A stretch of DNA of 64,000 nucleotides from Tetrastigma voinierianum (lineage: Eukaryota > Streptophyta > Magnoliopsida > Vitales > Vitaceae), in the NCBI GenBank assembly GCA_016808115.1, contig JAEQBH010003861.1, positions 1-64,000 of the forward strand, in the 5' to 3' direction. The stretch's first letter is position 1, and each line of letters opens with the position of its first letter. The translations under genes and the position numbers were made by a program. Below the pieces are notes generated by a model. The model was not told where the DNA came from. It saw only the letters and a program-made list of their open reading frames with translations, and made no database searches. This document shows, piece after piece, positions 36,647 to 48,843 of the stretch.

Positions 36647-38373
36647 CCTAAGAACTTTTTGAAATTAATAGACTACATAGAACTTTTTGGAAATGAAGCC
36701 AAGACTTAATGTTCATGATGTGCAAGTATCAAACCCGCAATTGCTTTTGTAAAGAGCCTCGAAGTTCTTCGACAAACATATGCATCGTATAGATCATCAT
36801 GATGGATGTTATGGCAATTACTTTCACCGCGAACTTTCTAGCAGTGGAATATTGGGGTTCAAAGTATACTCCCATTATCCAGAAGTAGCCCTCAACTAAT
36901 CTGTTCCTTGCAAACTGCATCTTGTTGTCAACATCTAAACTTTTCCACCACCTATTAAAAGATATATCAATCGATGATGAGATTCAAGATAATTGTGAAA
37001 TATGTAGCTTTCAATACTATAATTTTAATTAATATTATTTGTCCAGCAACTTACCTTGTGGCCTCACTTAGCTCTTTCCTGTGTAGTGTCTGCAACAGAT
37101 TGAAATCTAATTTTGCGAGCTTGAGTAATGTTTTATTATGGGAAACATCTTTTTCGTAGACAGACATGCAATGTCACGCCTCCACCCTTGTTAATGACTT
37201 GCGAATAGGCCTGTTTAGTGCACGAATCACTTGTGCTGCTAGGAGATGAGTCGAATCAGTACTTGACATGGTCTTAAGATGAGCAGTGCTGAAAGCCAGA
37301 GCTTCCTCTAGTGTCTCTTCTCCATGGACCATTAAATTTGCAGATTCGTATAAAGCTAGCAGCCCTGGTATGTCAGCAGCCAGTGATTCCTTGAATTCAC
37401 CATCCTTGTCTTTGAATTTATTGAATACATCTGTTTCATTCAATCAATTAATGGTATGTAATGGCAGATGACAATACATATATATCTATATATGCTTAGA
37501 CAAGAATTGGTCATGGGATTTTAGTATTTTACCAGGTGTAATATGGTAACCTTCTTGTCTGAGAAGTCGGAAACGAAGAGAAGCATTGGTAAGATCATCA
37601 TTATCATTATGATCATCAAGATAAGAATAGGTTTGATACATGTCTTCTAATGCTTCTTTGATCACCCTTTCAAACTGGTATTCCAATCCCAAAGCGTTGA
37701 TGGAGTCTATGAAGTTCAGCAGTTTCGAGAGTTTCTGGCAGTAGCTTACTCTAAAACTGATTTCTTTCAGTTTTTCAATTTGTTGCACTTTAAGAGCATG
37801 GGTCACCTAGACCAGTAAATTTGTGGAGAAAAAGTATATATTATTTTAAAAGAGAAAAGTACTCCCTGCTTTTTGACCTTGAAATTCCCAAGTTTCAAGC
37901 ATTGTTTTAAAAAATTATCGAGACCTGTGTGCTCCTGTAGCTTAGACGCAAGACACCACAGAAAACGTGAAAAACATCAACTAATTTTAGGATACGACAG
38001 GGGTTAGAAACAAGGACTGAGTTAATAAAATGAACAATATCTCGAGTGGTACAAGGTGTTTTAGGGATAATATCATATTAATGTGGAGAGGTAGATTTAT
38101 AACTCTACTGCACTAATTAATTTAAAAGAAAAATAAATAATTTACCGGATCATCATAGGTGATGAAAGTATCACCCCAAATGCATGGATGAAAATTTGCA
38201 GAGTGGCGAGGCACATCATGATCAACCCTTTGGGATGGAATAGAAGCTGGAATTGAGAGTGGAAGAGACATATTTTGATTCGAAGAAGGAACCCAAAAAG
38301 AAAGTGTTGCAGTTTTAGTATGGGGAATGAGGTCTTCAAATGGAGGAGCCTGGGCGTGCACTGTTTTTTTCAT

Positions 38374-38700
38374 TGAATGATTTATGAAAACAGCTTACCA
38401 GCAGAGGCAACATGAGTAGGCCCGTTCTAATCTTCCCTTCTCAATTATTACACATGGATCTAAAATACCACCAATTATTCACAAAAACATATAATTATCC
38501 AAACGCTGGTCAGGTCATGTTTGGTCGTATACTTTTGTATTAATAGAACATCACGTTTAAGAACCATAATATTTGAATCCAAATCATAAAAGTTTAAGCT
38601 TGATTGTTTATCATGGTATGAGCAGTTTATGGTCAAATGACCCTTTTATTAAAAAAAAATTATTGTTTTAAACCCTTATTTTAAACTTATAATTAAGTTA
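38374..38700. other. Upstream flank of the terpene synthase locus
   Basis: AT-rich. No TATA box or other promoter element can be assigned with confidence on the minus strand. Confidence 0.3.
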
Positions 38701-38729
38701 GCCTTTTAATTAAACTTGTGTTTTTCATG

Positions 38730-39290
38730 TTTTGAACTAAAACTGTACATAGTTGAGAACTATAGTTTCATCTTCGAACTAAAGCTGTAGTTGTCGATTA
38801 CACCTTTAGTTGAAAAATGAAAACGTAGCTCTCAACTACGGCAATAGTTTAATATAGAGCTGTTAATCCAAGCAACCTAATTGAACTTGGCCAGGCCATG
38901 CCGACCAAGGGAAAAATCGAGTAAGGTCGGACTGAGTCTAATTTACATTAGGTTGTCATTTTGTTGGTCCAACCCAATCCTAATTTTAGGTTGGTCGGGC
39001 TAGCTCAAGAAACCAAAGCAAATCGACTCACCATCAATTCTAAGCATAAATTTAGTGTTTTCAATCTAGGTAGCTGACGATCGACTGCACTCCATTTTAC
39101 ATATCATTTTGTTGGTCCAACCCTAATTCCAAGTTGATCAGACTAGTCTAATGGACTGGGCTCAAATTATCAATTTTAGTTTAATATAAAACCCTAGTTG
39201 TTAACTACGGTTTTAGTTAAAAAATGAAACCGTAATTATCAATTATAGCTTTAATTCACATATGAAGAGATTATACTGAACATAAATTTA
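38730..39290. repeat. MITE-like inverted repeat array (CTACGGTTTTAGTT)
   Basis: Sense and antisense copies of phrases such as 'aactaaaactgta', 'agttgagaacta', 'aactacgg' and 'ctacggttttagtt' alternate on both sides of a 320-bp insertion. Together they form an imperfectly palindromic block of the kind common in plant MITEs and in transcribed tails of retroelements. No coding sequence. Confidence 0.5.
38857..39176. mobile_element. 320-bp non-autonomous insertion with direct repeats
   Basis: Flanked by identical TAGTTTAATATA at 38845-38856 and 39177-39188, which read as a target-site duplication (perhaps 8-9 of these bases plus chance identity). The inside has 'ggtcggactgag', 'gttggtccaaccc' and 'taggttggtcgggctagctc', resembling the GGTTGGGTCGG-type non-autonomous hAT/MULE-like repeats of plants. 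Terminal inverted repeats are weak (gagctgttaat against the inverse of attatcaattt). Confidence 0.55.
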
Positions 39291-39510
39291 TGAGAGAAGC
39301 TAACTTGAATATAAGCTTAATAAAAAGGCTAAAAGGAATAACCTTTTTTAACGAAGGGGTCGTTTATATCACCACATGTGTCAAACCCATCGCCTTGGAA
39401 AGGAATTAATAGCAACGTGCGCCACCCAATTTTTAACCATGCATTTGAAAAGGAATTAATAGCAAGGATCTGGTGCATAAATCACCCTGAGTTTTACGGT
39501 TATGTTTGTC
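39191..39510. other. Non-coding AT-rich DNA
   Basis: Tail of the MITE-like block followed by unassigned sequence; no gene signal. Confidence 0.4.
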
Positions 39511-40040
39511 TTTGAACATTTTATTAGAATATTTTGTAAAATCGATAATATTTATTGGATCTAAAGACAATTAATCAATAATCAATAATAGTTAATAAAT
39601 ACATAACAAATAATTCAAAAAAATAAATAAATACATAACAAGTAAAAACTTTAATTGTGCAAAGAAATGTATCATTCATAGTCTATAGAAAACATATCTA
39701 GCATGGATTCAGAATTATTGATCGCCATTTGTCTTCCAAATCCATAAGGGATGAGATGAGAAAAAAAGTTATGGTTAATGATGACTATTTCCTTCTCCCC
39801 CAAGTGTGTTTTACAATACCTTTGAAAATTCTATAGCTCTATTTACTTATATATATGTAGACGCAAGTGAATAATTGGGTTTTGGTCAAATGGACTTACC
39901 AAAGCAATAAAGAAGACAGAATCATGGACCCATACCTAACTTCTATTAAATCATCTCATAAATGACCCATAATTAATATACACAATTACATAATTAGAAT
40001 TGTAACATATTCATAATCAATCATATACAATTACTTATCA

Positions 40041-40090
<50 letters not shown>

Positions 40091-40195
40091 TGTACATAAC
40101 TAAACGCTTACTAATCGAAATCATAACTTCAAATAAGCTCCACAAGAGACTTGCATGGTCATAACCAATCATATATAGCTTCGACATACATCGAG
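39511..40195 (-). mobile_element. Distal part of Ty1/copia element (LTR region)
   Basis: On the minus strand this reads like a copia LTR ('GAAGTTAGGTATGGGTCCAT', 'ACACACTTGGGGGAGAAGG', 'CTCATCTCATCCCTTATGG'). It is adjacent to the point where the Tekay element begins, while copia pol ends right after the Tekay element at 54415. I infer it is the displaced downstream end of the same copia copy. The far boundary is unresolved. Confidence 0.45.
40045..40087. repeat. (AT)n microsatellite
   Basis: About 21 AT units. Confidence 0.95.
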
Positions 40196-41399
40196 TGTAA
40201 CACTCTCAAATTATACCTAACGCTTTATAACATGTTTTGGGTATAATAAACGTAAAGGTATATTTATTCGGAATAAAATAAAGATAAAAAAACAAAAGTA
40301 GGAATATGCATAAGTTAAATTACAAATAATAAAGAAGATTTGAGGCTATTGTAAAAATATTATAAATTGATTTGCAAATATCAAGAGTTGGAGGACCAAA
40401 GTAAAATAAAAAGGTGATAAAGATCAATATGATAAAGCACTGCAAGTTAAATATCTCATTTGGTCTGAGAAAGAGAGCAAAACATGGATAAGAGAGAAGA
40501 GAGAAGAAAGGAAGAAGAAGAAAAAGAAGAAGATCACAGGTATGGATACATGTCTTGGGTTGTATGGTATTACTAAATTTGAGTATTGGTATGGAATTTG
40601 ACTATGGGAGTATGGAAGTCTAGTTTTGGACTATAAAGTTTAGATACATGGTTAAGAACCCTCTATCTTGTGTAGGTTTGTGTTCCCTAAACTCATTTCT
40701 GTAGGGTTGAGTTGGCAGAAGAGCTTTAAGGTCTCTAAATATATGTTTGAGAAGGGTCTAGTTGCAAGTCGAACCTTAAAATTCTCATTGTCAATCATAT
40801 GATCCGGATCTTAGAACAAGTTTTGGGTCAGAAATACAGGAATCTAGAAGTGAGTCCTTCTTAGTAATTGTAGCCACATCAATGAACTTGATGTTAGGCT
40901 GAATTTCTCGATTTGGACCTCTTTAGACCAAGTTATGGTCCTTTTACCGAGGTTAGTCCATTTAGATCTGGTCGGGTCAGTTCTGCCAAATCGGGTCAAC
41001 TAGCGGGACCTTAGAACGGGTTTTTGAGTCAGAAATAAAGAAAATTTGGAAGTAAGTCCTTCTGGGAAATTGTAGCCACATCAATGAACTTGATTTTAGG
41101 CTTTTGAATTTCTCAATTCGACCTCCCGTGGACCAAGCTATGGTCTTTTTACTCGAACAAATACAAATGGGCGGTAAAGGTCAGCCATAGGGGGTCACAA
41201 CAGAGGTCGCTCAGACTCATCCCGAAGAGCTCAACCGCCGCGTAGAGCTCGGGCTGTCATGCGCAGCTAAGCTCGCTGGCGCAGAGTCTAGTCACAGCGC
41301 AGATTCTAGCTCGCCATGCAGAGCTCAACTTGTCATGTAGAGCTTAGCTTCGTTCAAGAGAGCTTCAAATTTCTAGACTGAGCTCATTACTTTAAGGTA

Positions 41400-41910
41400 C
41401 TGTCACCCAGTCGCCGCTAAGATCAATCACATGACTCCAAACTTCTCGGAAGTCATATTCCTTCGCTTGAACTCCGATGGTGTTCTTGGACCTATGGAAA
41501 GCCCATTGAGCCGTGAATCCATCCATATGCCTGGAGGAAGATATTAGATGTCAGACCGAGGTGTTAGACTGAGCCGTCACTTCAGTGCAGCTCGTCGGGC
41601 CCAGCCACTGTCAAGATCGACGCATGACCTCCAAATCTCTGGCGCCGGCATCTCCTGCTTGGACCCCGACAGGTTCTTGGACTCTATGGAAAGCCCATTG
41701 AGTCAAGAATCCATCCATATGCCTGAGGAAGATATTAGGATGTCAGACCAAGGTGTCAAACCGAGCCGCCGCACCAGTGCAGCTCGTCGCCCAAGTCACC
41801 GTTAAGATCGACGGCGCATGACCTCCAACTTCGGAAGGCAACTTCTTCGTCTCGAACTCCGTATTCGAAGTGTTCTTGGACTCTATGGAAAGCCATTGAG
41901 TCAAGAATTC
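41400..41910. repeat. Tandem repeat in 5' LTR, about 195-bp unit, 3 copies
   Basis: The phrase 'ccattgag...gaatccatc' recurs at 41503, 41695 and 41893. Each is preceded by 'aactccgat' or a variant and 'ttcttggac', and followed by 'cctgaggaagatatta', 'gtcag' and a GC-rich 'cagctcgtcgggcc' block. The open frame over two copies (41548-41805) is repetitive coding-like noise. Confidence 0.75.
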
Positions 41911-42092
41911 ATCAATAGATAGCATGATAAGATTGGAACTCATATTAGTCCTGGAAAAAATGAAAAACAGTAGGCTCAGTAGGTAACTATAGTTATTCAT
42001 ATTATGAATTCATAAATTACCTATAAGATACAGAGTAAGTATAGTTATTTATATACAATGAGAGTATATGAAATGTAAAAAGGCGAATAATG

Positions 42093-42194
<102 letters not shown>

Positions 42195-43201
42195 ATATGA
42201 TTACCGAATGACAATAATTATTCTGGAATATGAGATATATACTGAGTATAAAATACACATTGATTGTCTACTTAGAACTGGTAGAGGGATAGATGGCATG
42301 CCTATTAGGAAAAAAATAAGTCCGCAAAGATACAAGTTCCGATATCGAGGTCCCGCTTGTCGACGACATAGATCCCGTTGATCACTGCGGGCCCCGGTGG
42401 TCACCACAAATACCCGGCCCTACGATTTTCATTACTATCTCGCATAAACATTTATACCTTCGGCATAATATAGCACGTGGGTCACTGGGCTTCATGGACC
42501 ACTGTTTGCTACAAGAATATAATACCGGCTCCTCATATCCATCAAGCTTGCATAAATATATATAGCTCCTTTAAATTTCATGGTTTCACATGATCCACGG
42601 TGGGCGTTTGATGCAGTATGTTACGAAACATGTTAAAAATGACAGGTATGCAAAGGAAGTGTAGAGAATACATGACATTACAAAGCATACATCAAGTAAA
42701 GTACAAGATTACATGAAAAGTATGAAAGATGATAAGAAATGAAATCGGTTATGAAAAGTATATATATATGAGAAATGATAAGAATCAGAAATGTTATATG
42801 TGTGATATGCATTTGTATAGAAGTGTGGTGACTAATAGAAGTCAGATTCTACTCAAGCTGCAGCTTAGCACGGTGTTCAATCCGTGTAGGCGTAAGAGGA
42901 AATCGTGAGAACGGGGCAATCCACATCAGCAAATAAAGGCCACATCAATAGGTGCTCACCTGGAAGACCTTTAGGTCTAGTTTATATGAAATTTTGTAAA
43001 CTAATGTAAATATTGTAAATGTTGAATATTTCCATATATGGAGCTTGTATATATATTTTGTAATCCACAAGCATGTAATGTAATACAAGTTAATTTGCTT
43101 AACATTATATGAATATGTAAGTGTAAAGGTTATAAGTTAAAATAAAAATAAAATAAAAATGACTTCACTTGACACCCTATGTCGAGTTAGCTAAAGTTTA
43201 G

Positions 43202-43213
43202 TGGTATCGTAGC
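43202..43213 (+). promoter_or_regulatory. Primer-binding site, initiator tRNA-Met type
   Basis: TGGTATCGTAGC closely matches the plant retrotransposon consensus TGGTATCAGAGC, complementary to the 3' end of initiator tRNA-Met. It sits a few bases after the 5' LTR end, which supports the LTR boundary and plus orientation. Confidence 0.7.
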
Positions 43214-43329
43214 CTAGGTTTAGGCGTTTCGAAAGCCTAGGTTTAGAAGGCCTAGAATATAATATATATGATAGAAAAGCCGTGTGTAGTAAATGTGTGG
43301 GAAATTGATTGGGATGTCCTTGCGGTTTT

Positions 43330-44450
43330 GTATAGATGGATCGTCCCGAAGAAGCTGCGGAGAGTGTTAACCCAATGGAACAAGGGTTATCAGCTTCAAC
43401 CTTCGTAAAGTACTGTACCGAATAGAGCCCAAAATGCCTTTGGCCGAGAATATCGCAAGACATGGCTCTGGGTTTTAGATAGATCGATCGTCTCTAAAGC
43501 CCAATAGACACAGCAGTTAAGACATGGAGCGTAAGAATTCCATGGTCGAGTATACGAGAAAGCGACTCGTTAGAAAGCCAGAAAGGGTATTAGAAGAGGT
43601 TAGATGTCCTCCGATCAGAGAGCACTATGTAGTCTCACTATTGCAGGTAGTGAAAGGATACGACCGGGTGGAAACTAGTGCTCAAAAGTCCAAGGATTCA
43701 ACCCATGATTTCAGGAGTTCTTTGTCCAAGAGTTCAGCAGACAAAGTATAAACATCGATGCATGTGGATTCATGTGAGGCCCAAATTTGAAGCAAAGGAG
43801 CTATCTATACGAATATGAAAAAGAATTTAGCCATCTTAGTAAATATGCACTCTGGACCGGGTCCTCACCGAGGCATTTCAGTAATTTGAGGATGATCGCA
43901 TGATTCCATCAAGAGGTATTTGGCACCTATGACTTCTCTCCAAACAAAGGGATTTTTATCGCCTGGTCCAAGATGCAAATGAAAGTATAGAGACTAGAAA
44001 CGAGCAACAAAAGAAAGATTTCAAAAGAAGAAGTTTTCTAGAGGAGCTGCCCTCCTCGAAAAAGAGCTAGAGAGTCCCTACTCAATCGCATAAACGGTCA
44101 GGGGCAGAAGGCAAAGGTCCAATGTGCACACGAGTACGTAGAGGTGCTTCACTGACAGAGTTCCGATCGCCCTCATTTCCATAAAAGGTATCGGGAGTTT
44201 GCGTGATATTGACAAGAGGTGTTTTGTGTGAAGCCTGAGCATTTGAAAGCACAAGGTCCCCGAGAGTTAGGATAATAGAAGTCATCATGAAGTGGGCAGA
44301 GGAAGACTGCGCACTCACTTCCGACTCAGACTATGGTAGGGTCGTAGGTAGTCATCTCAGCATAGAGGACGGTGAGGCATAGTGTTTCGTCAAGATCGTC
44401 CCATGCCTAAGGCGGAAGACTAAAGACGAGCATATGCTATGAAGGCCTTC
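43330..44450 (+). pseudogene. Presumed gag region of the Tekay-type element
   Basis: Assigned mainly by position between the primer site and protease. Short runs such as 'ARTMERKNSMVEYTRKR' can be read, but a clear capsid motif or CCHC zinc knuckle could not be found. The region is heavily frameshifted. Confidence 0.35.
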
Positions 44451-44509
44451 GTGGAGGACTGGTGAATGCTCCTGAAGTTATAGCGGTATATTTTTATATG
44501 ATATGGTAG

Positions 44510-44790
44510 ATGCATGGCTCGATTGGATCCGGATCTACTCATTCATATGTGTGCATGGAGCATGTATTCGGCTAAAAGTATCGCAATGGAGAAATTAGCA
44601 TATGACATGAATGTAACTAGTCCGTTTGGCACAAATAAGCATAGAATAACATATATAGAAATTACCCCATTGTTATACAAACAAGAGAGTTTTCGCCATT
44701 TGATAAACCTTACTATCTGAGAATTTGACTTGATTCTAGGCATGGATTGGTTGTCTAAGCACCGAAGGCTATCTTTGATCAGACAAAAAG
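44510..44790 (+). pseudogene. Aspartic protease region, Tekay-type
   Basis: 'EFDLILGMDWLSKH' is readable at 44721-44762. It matches the conserved FDVILGMDWL segment at the end of the chromovirus protease. The upstream catalytic DSG triad is not visible in this copy. Frameshifts precede it. Confidence 0.65.
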
Positions 44791-44999
44791 ACTGTGAGTG
44801 CTGAAATGCTCCCGACCACCGAGGTAATAGTACAAGGCATTGGATCAAGTGTAATGTCTAATGTCATCTCCACTCATGCAAGCTAGAAGAATTATGAGGA
44901 AAGGATGTGAGACTTTCGCTTTGATACTCAATCTTAAGAGAGGTCAAGATGTAGAAAGATCTCGTGAGTAAGGGAATTTTGATGTATTCCTCGAAGAGT

Positions 45000-46260
45000 T
45001 ACTCGTGCATTCCACAGGAGAGAGAGGACTTAGCAATAGAAATTGTACCAGAAATACCCCTATGTCAAGGGCACCAGACAGATGGCTCCAACTGAAATGA
45101 AGAGTTAAAGAGTCAATTGCAAGAACTTTAGATAAAGGATTTATTCGACCAAGGTAGGTCCCCTCAGGGTAAATTCGCTTTATTTGTGAAAAGAAAGATG
45201 GCACTCTACGGATGTGCATCGATTATCGGCATCAATAAGGTGACAAAGGAAAAACAAGTACCCATTGCCGAATTAGAAGATATTATTTTGACGCCTGAAA
45301 GGAGCGTGAAGCCGGCGATAGACTGATCGTATTATCATTAGAGGGTAAAGGAAGGAGACGTAGTCGAAGACTCCGCATTTGTAACCCGGGCGTATACACA
45401 CAGGAGTTTTTGGTCAGCCATTTGGGCTGACACAATCTAAGCATTCATGGATTTGATGAATAGGGCTTCTCCCTGATCCTATGGATCAATTTATTGTAGG
45501 TTTTATCGATGACATCCCGGTATTCTAAGGATGCACAGTAGGAACATGAAACAAAACACTGAGAAGCCAGCCCAGAGACGTTAAGAGAAAAGAAGTTATA
45601 TGCTAAGCTCAAAGAAATGTGATTTCGGCCAAATAAGTCTCATTCAGGGCCACAGGTCCGCCGAGGGTATAAGAGTTGATCCCGCTTAAGATCAAGTACA
45701 GAATTGGAAATCACCTCAAATGTAACCGATGAAGTTTCTTGATTTAGCAGTTATTATAGAAGATTTGTGAGAGGCCATCAGAAGGCCCGCTACCAAGTTA
45801 TCTGCAGGGAATAAAGTTTGGAGTGGACAGACAAATGTCGAATAGTTTTGAATGGGCTGAAAGGGATAGCTTCATTACACTGCACGACACACCTCATCCT
45901 CGAAAAAGATATACTTATGATGCTCATGCAAGGGTTTAGATGCGTGTTAATGCAAGAGTGGAAAGTAGTGGCTTATGAAGCCCGCACATGGAAGCTGTTG
46001 AACAAAAATTATCCTACTCATGACCATGTGGTTAGCTACGGTAAGGCATTTGCTTTAAAATATGGCGACACTATAATGGGAAAAGTGTAGAATTTACACT
46101 GATCATAAGAGTCTCATGTCGCTTAACGCAGAAGAGTTAAATTTGAGACGGAGGTGGTTAGAGTTATTAAAGGATTATGGATCAGATCATAATACCATCC
46201 CTGAAAGGCTAATATAGTAGCCGATGCTTTGGGTCGAAAGACGTGGTAGTACGTCACTAC
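45000..46260 (+). pseudogene. Reverse transcriptase and RNase H, Tekay-type
   Basis: RT pieces in order are 'PQEREDLAIEIVPE', the shifted 'RMAPTE' region, 'LFVKRKMAL', 'INKVTKEKQVPIAELED', 'EFLVSHLG' followed by 'AFMDLMN', and the catalytic 'FIDDIPVF' at 45502-45525 (family FIDDILVY). Then comes 'KKLYAKLKEM'. RNase H is better preserved (45818-46260): 'EWTDKCRI', 'CVLMQEWKVVAYEAR', 'NYPTHD', 'IYTDHKSLM' and 'LNLRRRWLELLKDY'. Multiple frame changes and stops make it non-functional. Confidence 0.8.
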
Positions 46261-46299
46261 AAGACAAAGATTGAGACTAGAGATGATGGGATGGCGTTA

Positions 46300-47160
46300 G
46301 CCTGAATGAAGCGCAACCTGCAGCAAATGATTATAGATGCCAAAATGATGAAAAGTTACTTAAAAAATTTACGATGGTTAGGAAATGGTGACAAGACTAA
46401 GTTTTTAGAGAAAGAAGCTGGAAGTTTGTAATTCCAGAATAGATTATGTGTGCCAGATGATAAAGAGCTAAAGAAAAAGTTGTTATTTGAGGCTCATAAT
46501 GCGGTATTTACCATGCATCCGGAGGGAATAAGATGTACCCGTGACTTGAAACGCTTATCGTGGAGCGAATGAAAAGAGATCCCACCAATATGTGTCGGTG
46601 TTGACGGTCAAGAAGTCGTGCTGAACACCGCGCCAACAGTTTGTTAAATCCCTTCCAATTCTTAATGGAAGTGGGATAACATTACCATGGATTTGTGTCG
46701 GGTTTTCCCTTCACACAACAAAAACATGACTGTCAGTATTTGTAGAGATTACCACAAAGTTTGCCCATTTATACCAAATGATGACTATTCCTATGGATCG
46801 ACTGGGGCTGAGTTATATGTGGATGAGATTGTGCGATTGCATGGTGTGCCGCTTGGTTTATTGTGGGCTCTGGATAGAGATCCGCGATTTACATCAAGGT
46901 TCGAAGGAATTACAATGTTCTAGGCACTAAGCTGAATTTTAGTACGACATTCCATCCGCAAACAGAGCACAATCGTAGATTATCTATGTTCGAAGATATG
47001 CTTTTATAAGGCCATGGAATTTTGGGTTGGGATAGGTATATTCCATTGATGCACTTTTTATAACAATAGCTACTACATCGTATGGCAATCACATATAGCT
47101 GCAGGCCTAAGTGTAGAACTCCTGTGTGTTGGACAGAATTGAAAGAGCATAAACTGATAG
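46300..47160 (+). pseudogene. Integrase, Tekay-type
   Basis: The zinc-binding region shows 'LCVPDDKELKKKLLFEAHNA' and 'FTMHPEG' near 46445-46530, including the HxxxH-like histidines. The catalytic core shows 'DEIVRLHGVPL' and 'DRDPRFTSRF' at 46822-46905, with 'TFHPQTEH' and 'YNNSYY' recoverable in shifted frames. The tail carries 'RRPKCRTPVCW'-like text near 47100. Frames are broken. Confidence 0.75.
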
Positions 47161-47359
47161 GTCCAGACATAGTAAAAGATACATAAGAGAAAGTACAAGT
47201 TATTCTAAGCAGAGGTTAAAGTGCGCTAGTGATCGACAAAAGTAGTATGCAACCGGTGAGAGAGATATTGAATATGGAAGTGAGACAAGGTTCTTTAAAG
47301 GTATCACCGCGGGAGGAAAATTTAATGGTTTAATAAAAAGGCAAGCGAGTCCAAGGTTC

Positions 47360-47680
47360 ATGTGGGCCATATGAGATTTTAGAACGATCGCCCCGCGCTT
47401 ATCGATTACCTTCCCGGAAGGCTAAATTACACGATGTGTTTTATGTCGATGCTTCGGAGATACCGCCTCGATATGAGAGTCGCATTACAATACCAAAGAT
47501 AAGAAATACAAGCACAAGAAGATTTGTCATATGATGAGGAGCCAAAGACCATTCTGGCTCGAGAGGTGAAACAGTTGCGGAACAAACAAGTACCATTAGT
47601 GAAAGTTCTCTGGCAACACCACGGTAGAGAAGAAGCTACTTGGGAGCTAGAAGCAACTGATGAGTGTATAAAACACTCAT
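47360..47680 (+). pseudogene. Integrase tail and chromodomain
   Basis: 'GPYEILER' near 47366 and 'KLHDVFYVDA' near 47420 are the conserved integrase C-terminal (GPY/F) module. 'SYDEEPKTILAREVKQLRN', 'VPLVKVLWQHHG' and 'EEATWELE' (47524-47660) are a recognisable chromodomain. This is the evidence for calling the element a chromovirus; in the family, such domains are linked to targeting of heterochromatin. The last part is open for 163 codons but continues into unrelated sequence. Confidence 0.8.
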
Positions 47681-48843
47681 ATTATACTCGCGTCGGTTTT
47701 TCATTTTCAGGTTTATTTTATAGTAATTTCATAATTTTTGTGGCTAGACTCCCGACAGGCTCGTTTGGACGCGAAAGATATCAAATAAAAAGAAACGCGA
47801 AGCAGCGAAGCAATGGGGAGCAAAAGCAAGAAGGGTTGGTCACGCCCGAATATCCCACGCCGCGACCGCCCCAACGCGCCACGACGCTGGGTCAACAATG
47901 CGTAAGTCAACATCTAAACGGACGCCCAACGCCGCGGACGCTTCAACGCCGCGACGCTCTAACGCCGCGATGTCACCAGATCTGCACCTCACTTAAAGTA
48001 CGGAATGGCTCATAAATCAGGGGATCGAGAGGAGTACAACGGCGCACGGAATTTTGCAGCGTAGTGGACATTGCATTTCAAGAAGGCCCGGATTTGTATC
48101 GCTTTCATTTGGATTCGAGAATGATGTTTTTAATACTAAACATTTATCATCATTCGCATGTTCTAGATCTATATCTAGGGTTTTGTTGAACCCTGTCATG
48201 TGTTGATGGATTAAAATTAGTACTTTATATTGTTCAAGTATTATCTATTTGTTTTCATCTGCTCTACGTCTATGATTTAATTATATGGTGATGTCCGCCA
48301 ACATTGCATAATCACACCGAGATCCGAGATTCGAGAGATGAGGTTATCTAGGATCCGGGTAGAGTAGCTTTCGCTGAATCCCAGAATAGAGATATCTCCG
48401 ATCCCGAAGGTGGCATCCGGGGTTAGAACATTTAAGCATTTCTATCGAAGCCGAGATGAGATATACCAAATCCATTCACGAGATAGGCGGATATACTCGA
48501 GAGAGAGGATATCCGTAAGTAAGATCACCTCGCCAATCGATACAAATGATAAATATATTGAATAATACATCCTGGCAAATAATCCATTGAATGTGATAGG
48601 GGAGACATAACCCTAGTCTTCAATACCAAGAATTCATTAGAATCTAAAACTTAGTCGACTCACATATTCACTTTCTTTCCTAAAATCATCTCTTCGATAT
48701 TATCTAAAAAAAGGCCAACCTTTGTAGTCAATACACTGGTCCCGTGATCATATCCATACCGGCGTGAGTACACTATATTACTTCGGGGCGACGCTGCGTA
48801 CTGCGCACATGCGCATTTTACACAACTGCCACCTATCAAGTTT

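Larger units (their letters stand above)
34917..38271 (-). pseudogene. Terpene synthase pseudogene, TPS-a (sesquiterpene) type
   Basis: All seven exons of the class III plant TPS plan are present. Exon 1 is 38271-38146, 2 is 37806-37533, 3 is 37430-37055, 4 is 36951-36735, 5 is 36588-36450, 6 is 35728-35481 and 7 is 35189-34917. Introns have GT/AG ends and conserved phases (0, 1, 2, 2, 0, 0). Summed length is about 1650 nt, close to a normal 550-residue enzyme. There is no transit peptide before 'SANFHPCIWGD', which fits a cytosolic sesquiterpene synthase. Family motifs are 'LRFRLLRQEGYHI', 'LNRPIRKSLTRVEA', 'RNRLVEGYFW' (RxR region), DDLYD (36798-36784) and 'GDIVTHEFEQKRGH'. It is disabled by TGA at 37176-37174 (expected Arg), TAA at 36464-36462 (expected Tyr), frameshifts around DDLYD, near the end of exon 4 and at the start of exon 6, and D to G in the second metal motif. 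The start at 38271 is preferred; an in-frame ATG lies at 38373. Confidence 0.9.

Noticed and set aside
38272..38373. Terpene synthase start at the upstream in-frame ATG (38373)
   Set aside because: The extra 34 residues lack transit-peptide or family character, and TPS-a proteins normally start a few residues before the 'SANFHP' block. The ATG at 38271 fits better, though the upstream one cannot be excluded.
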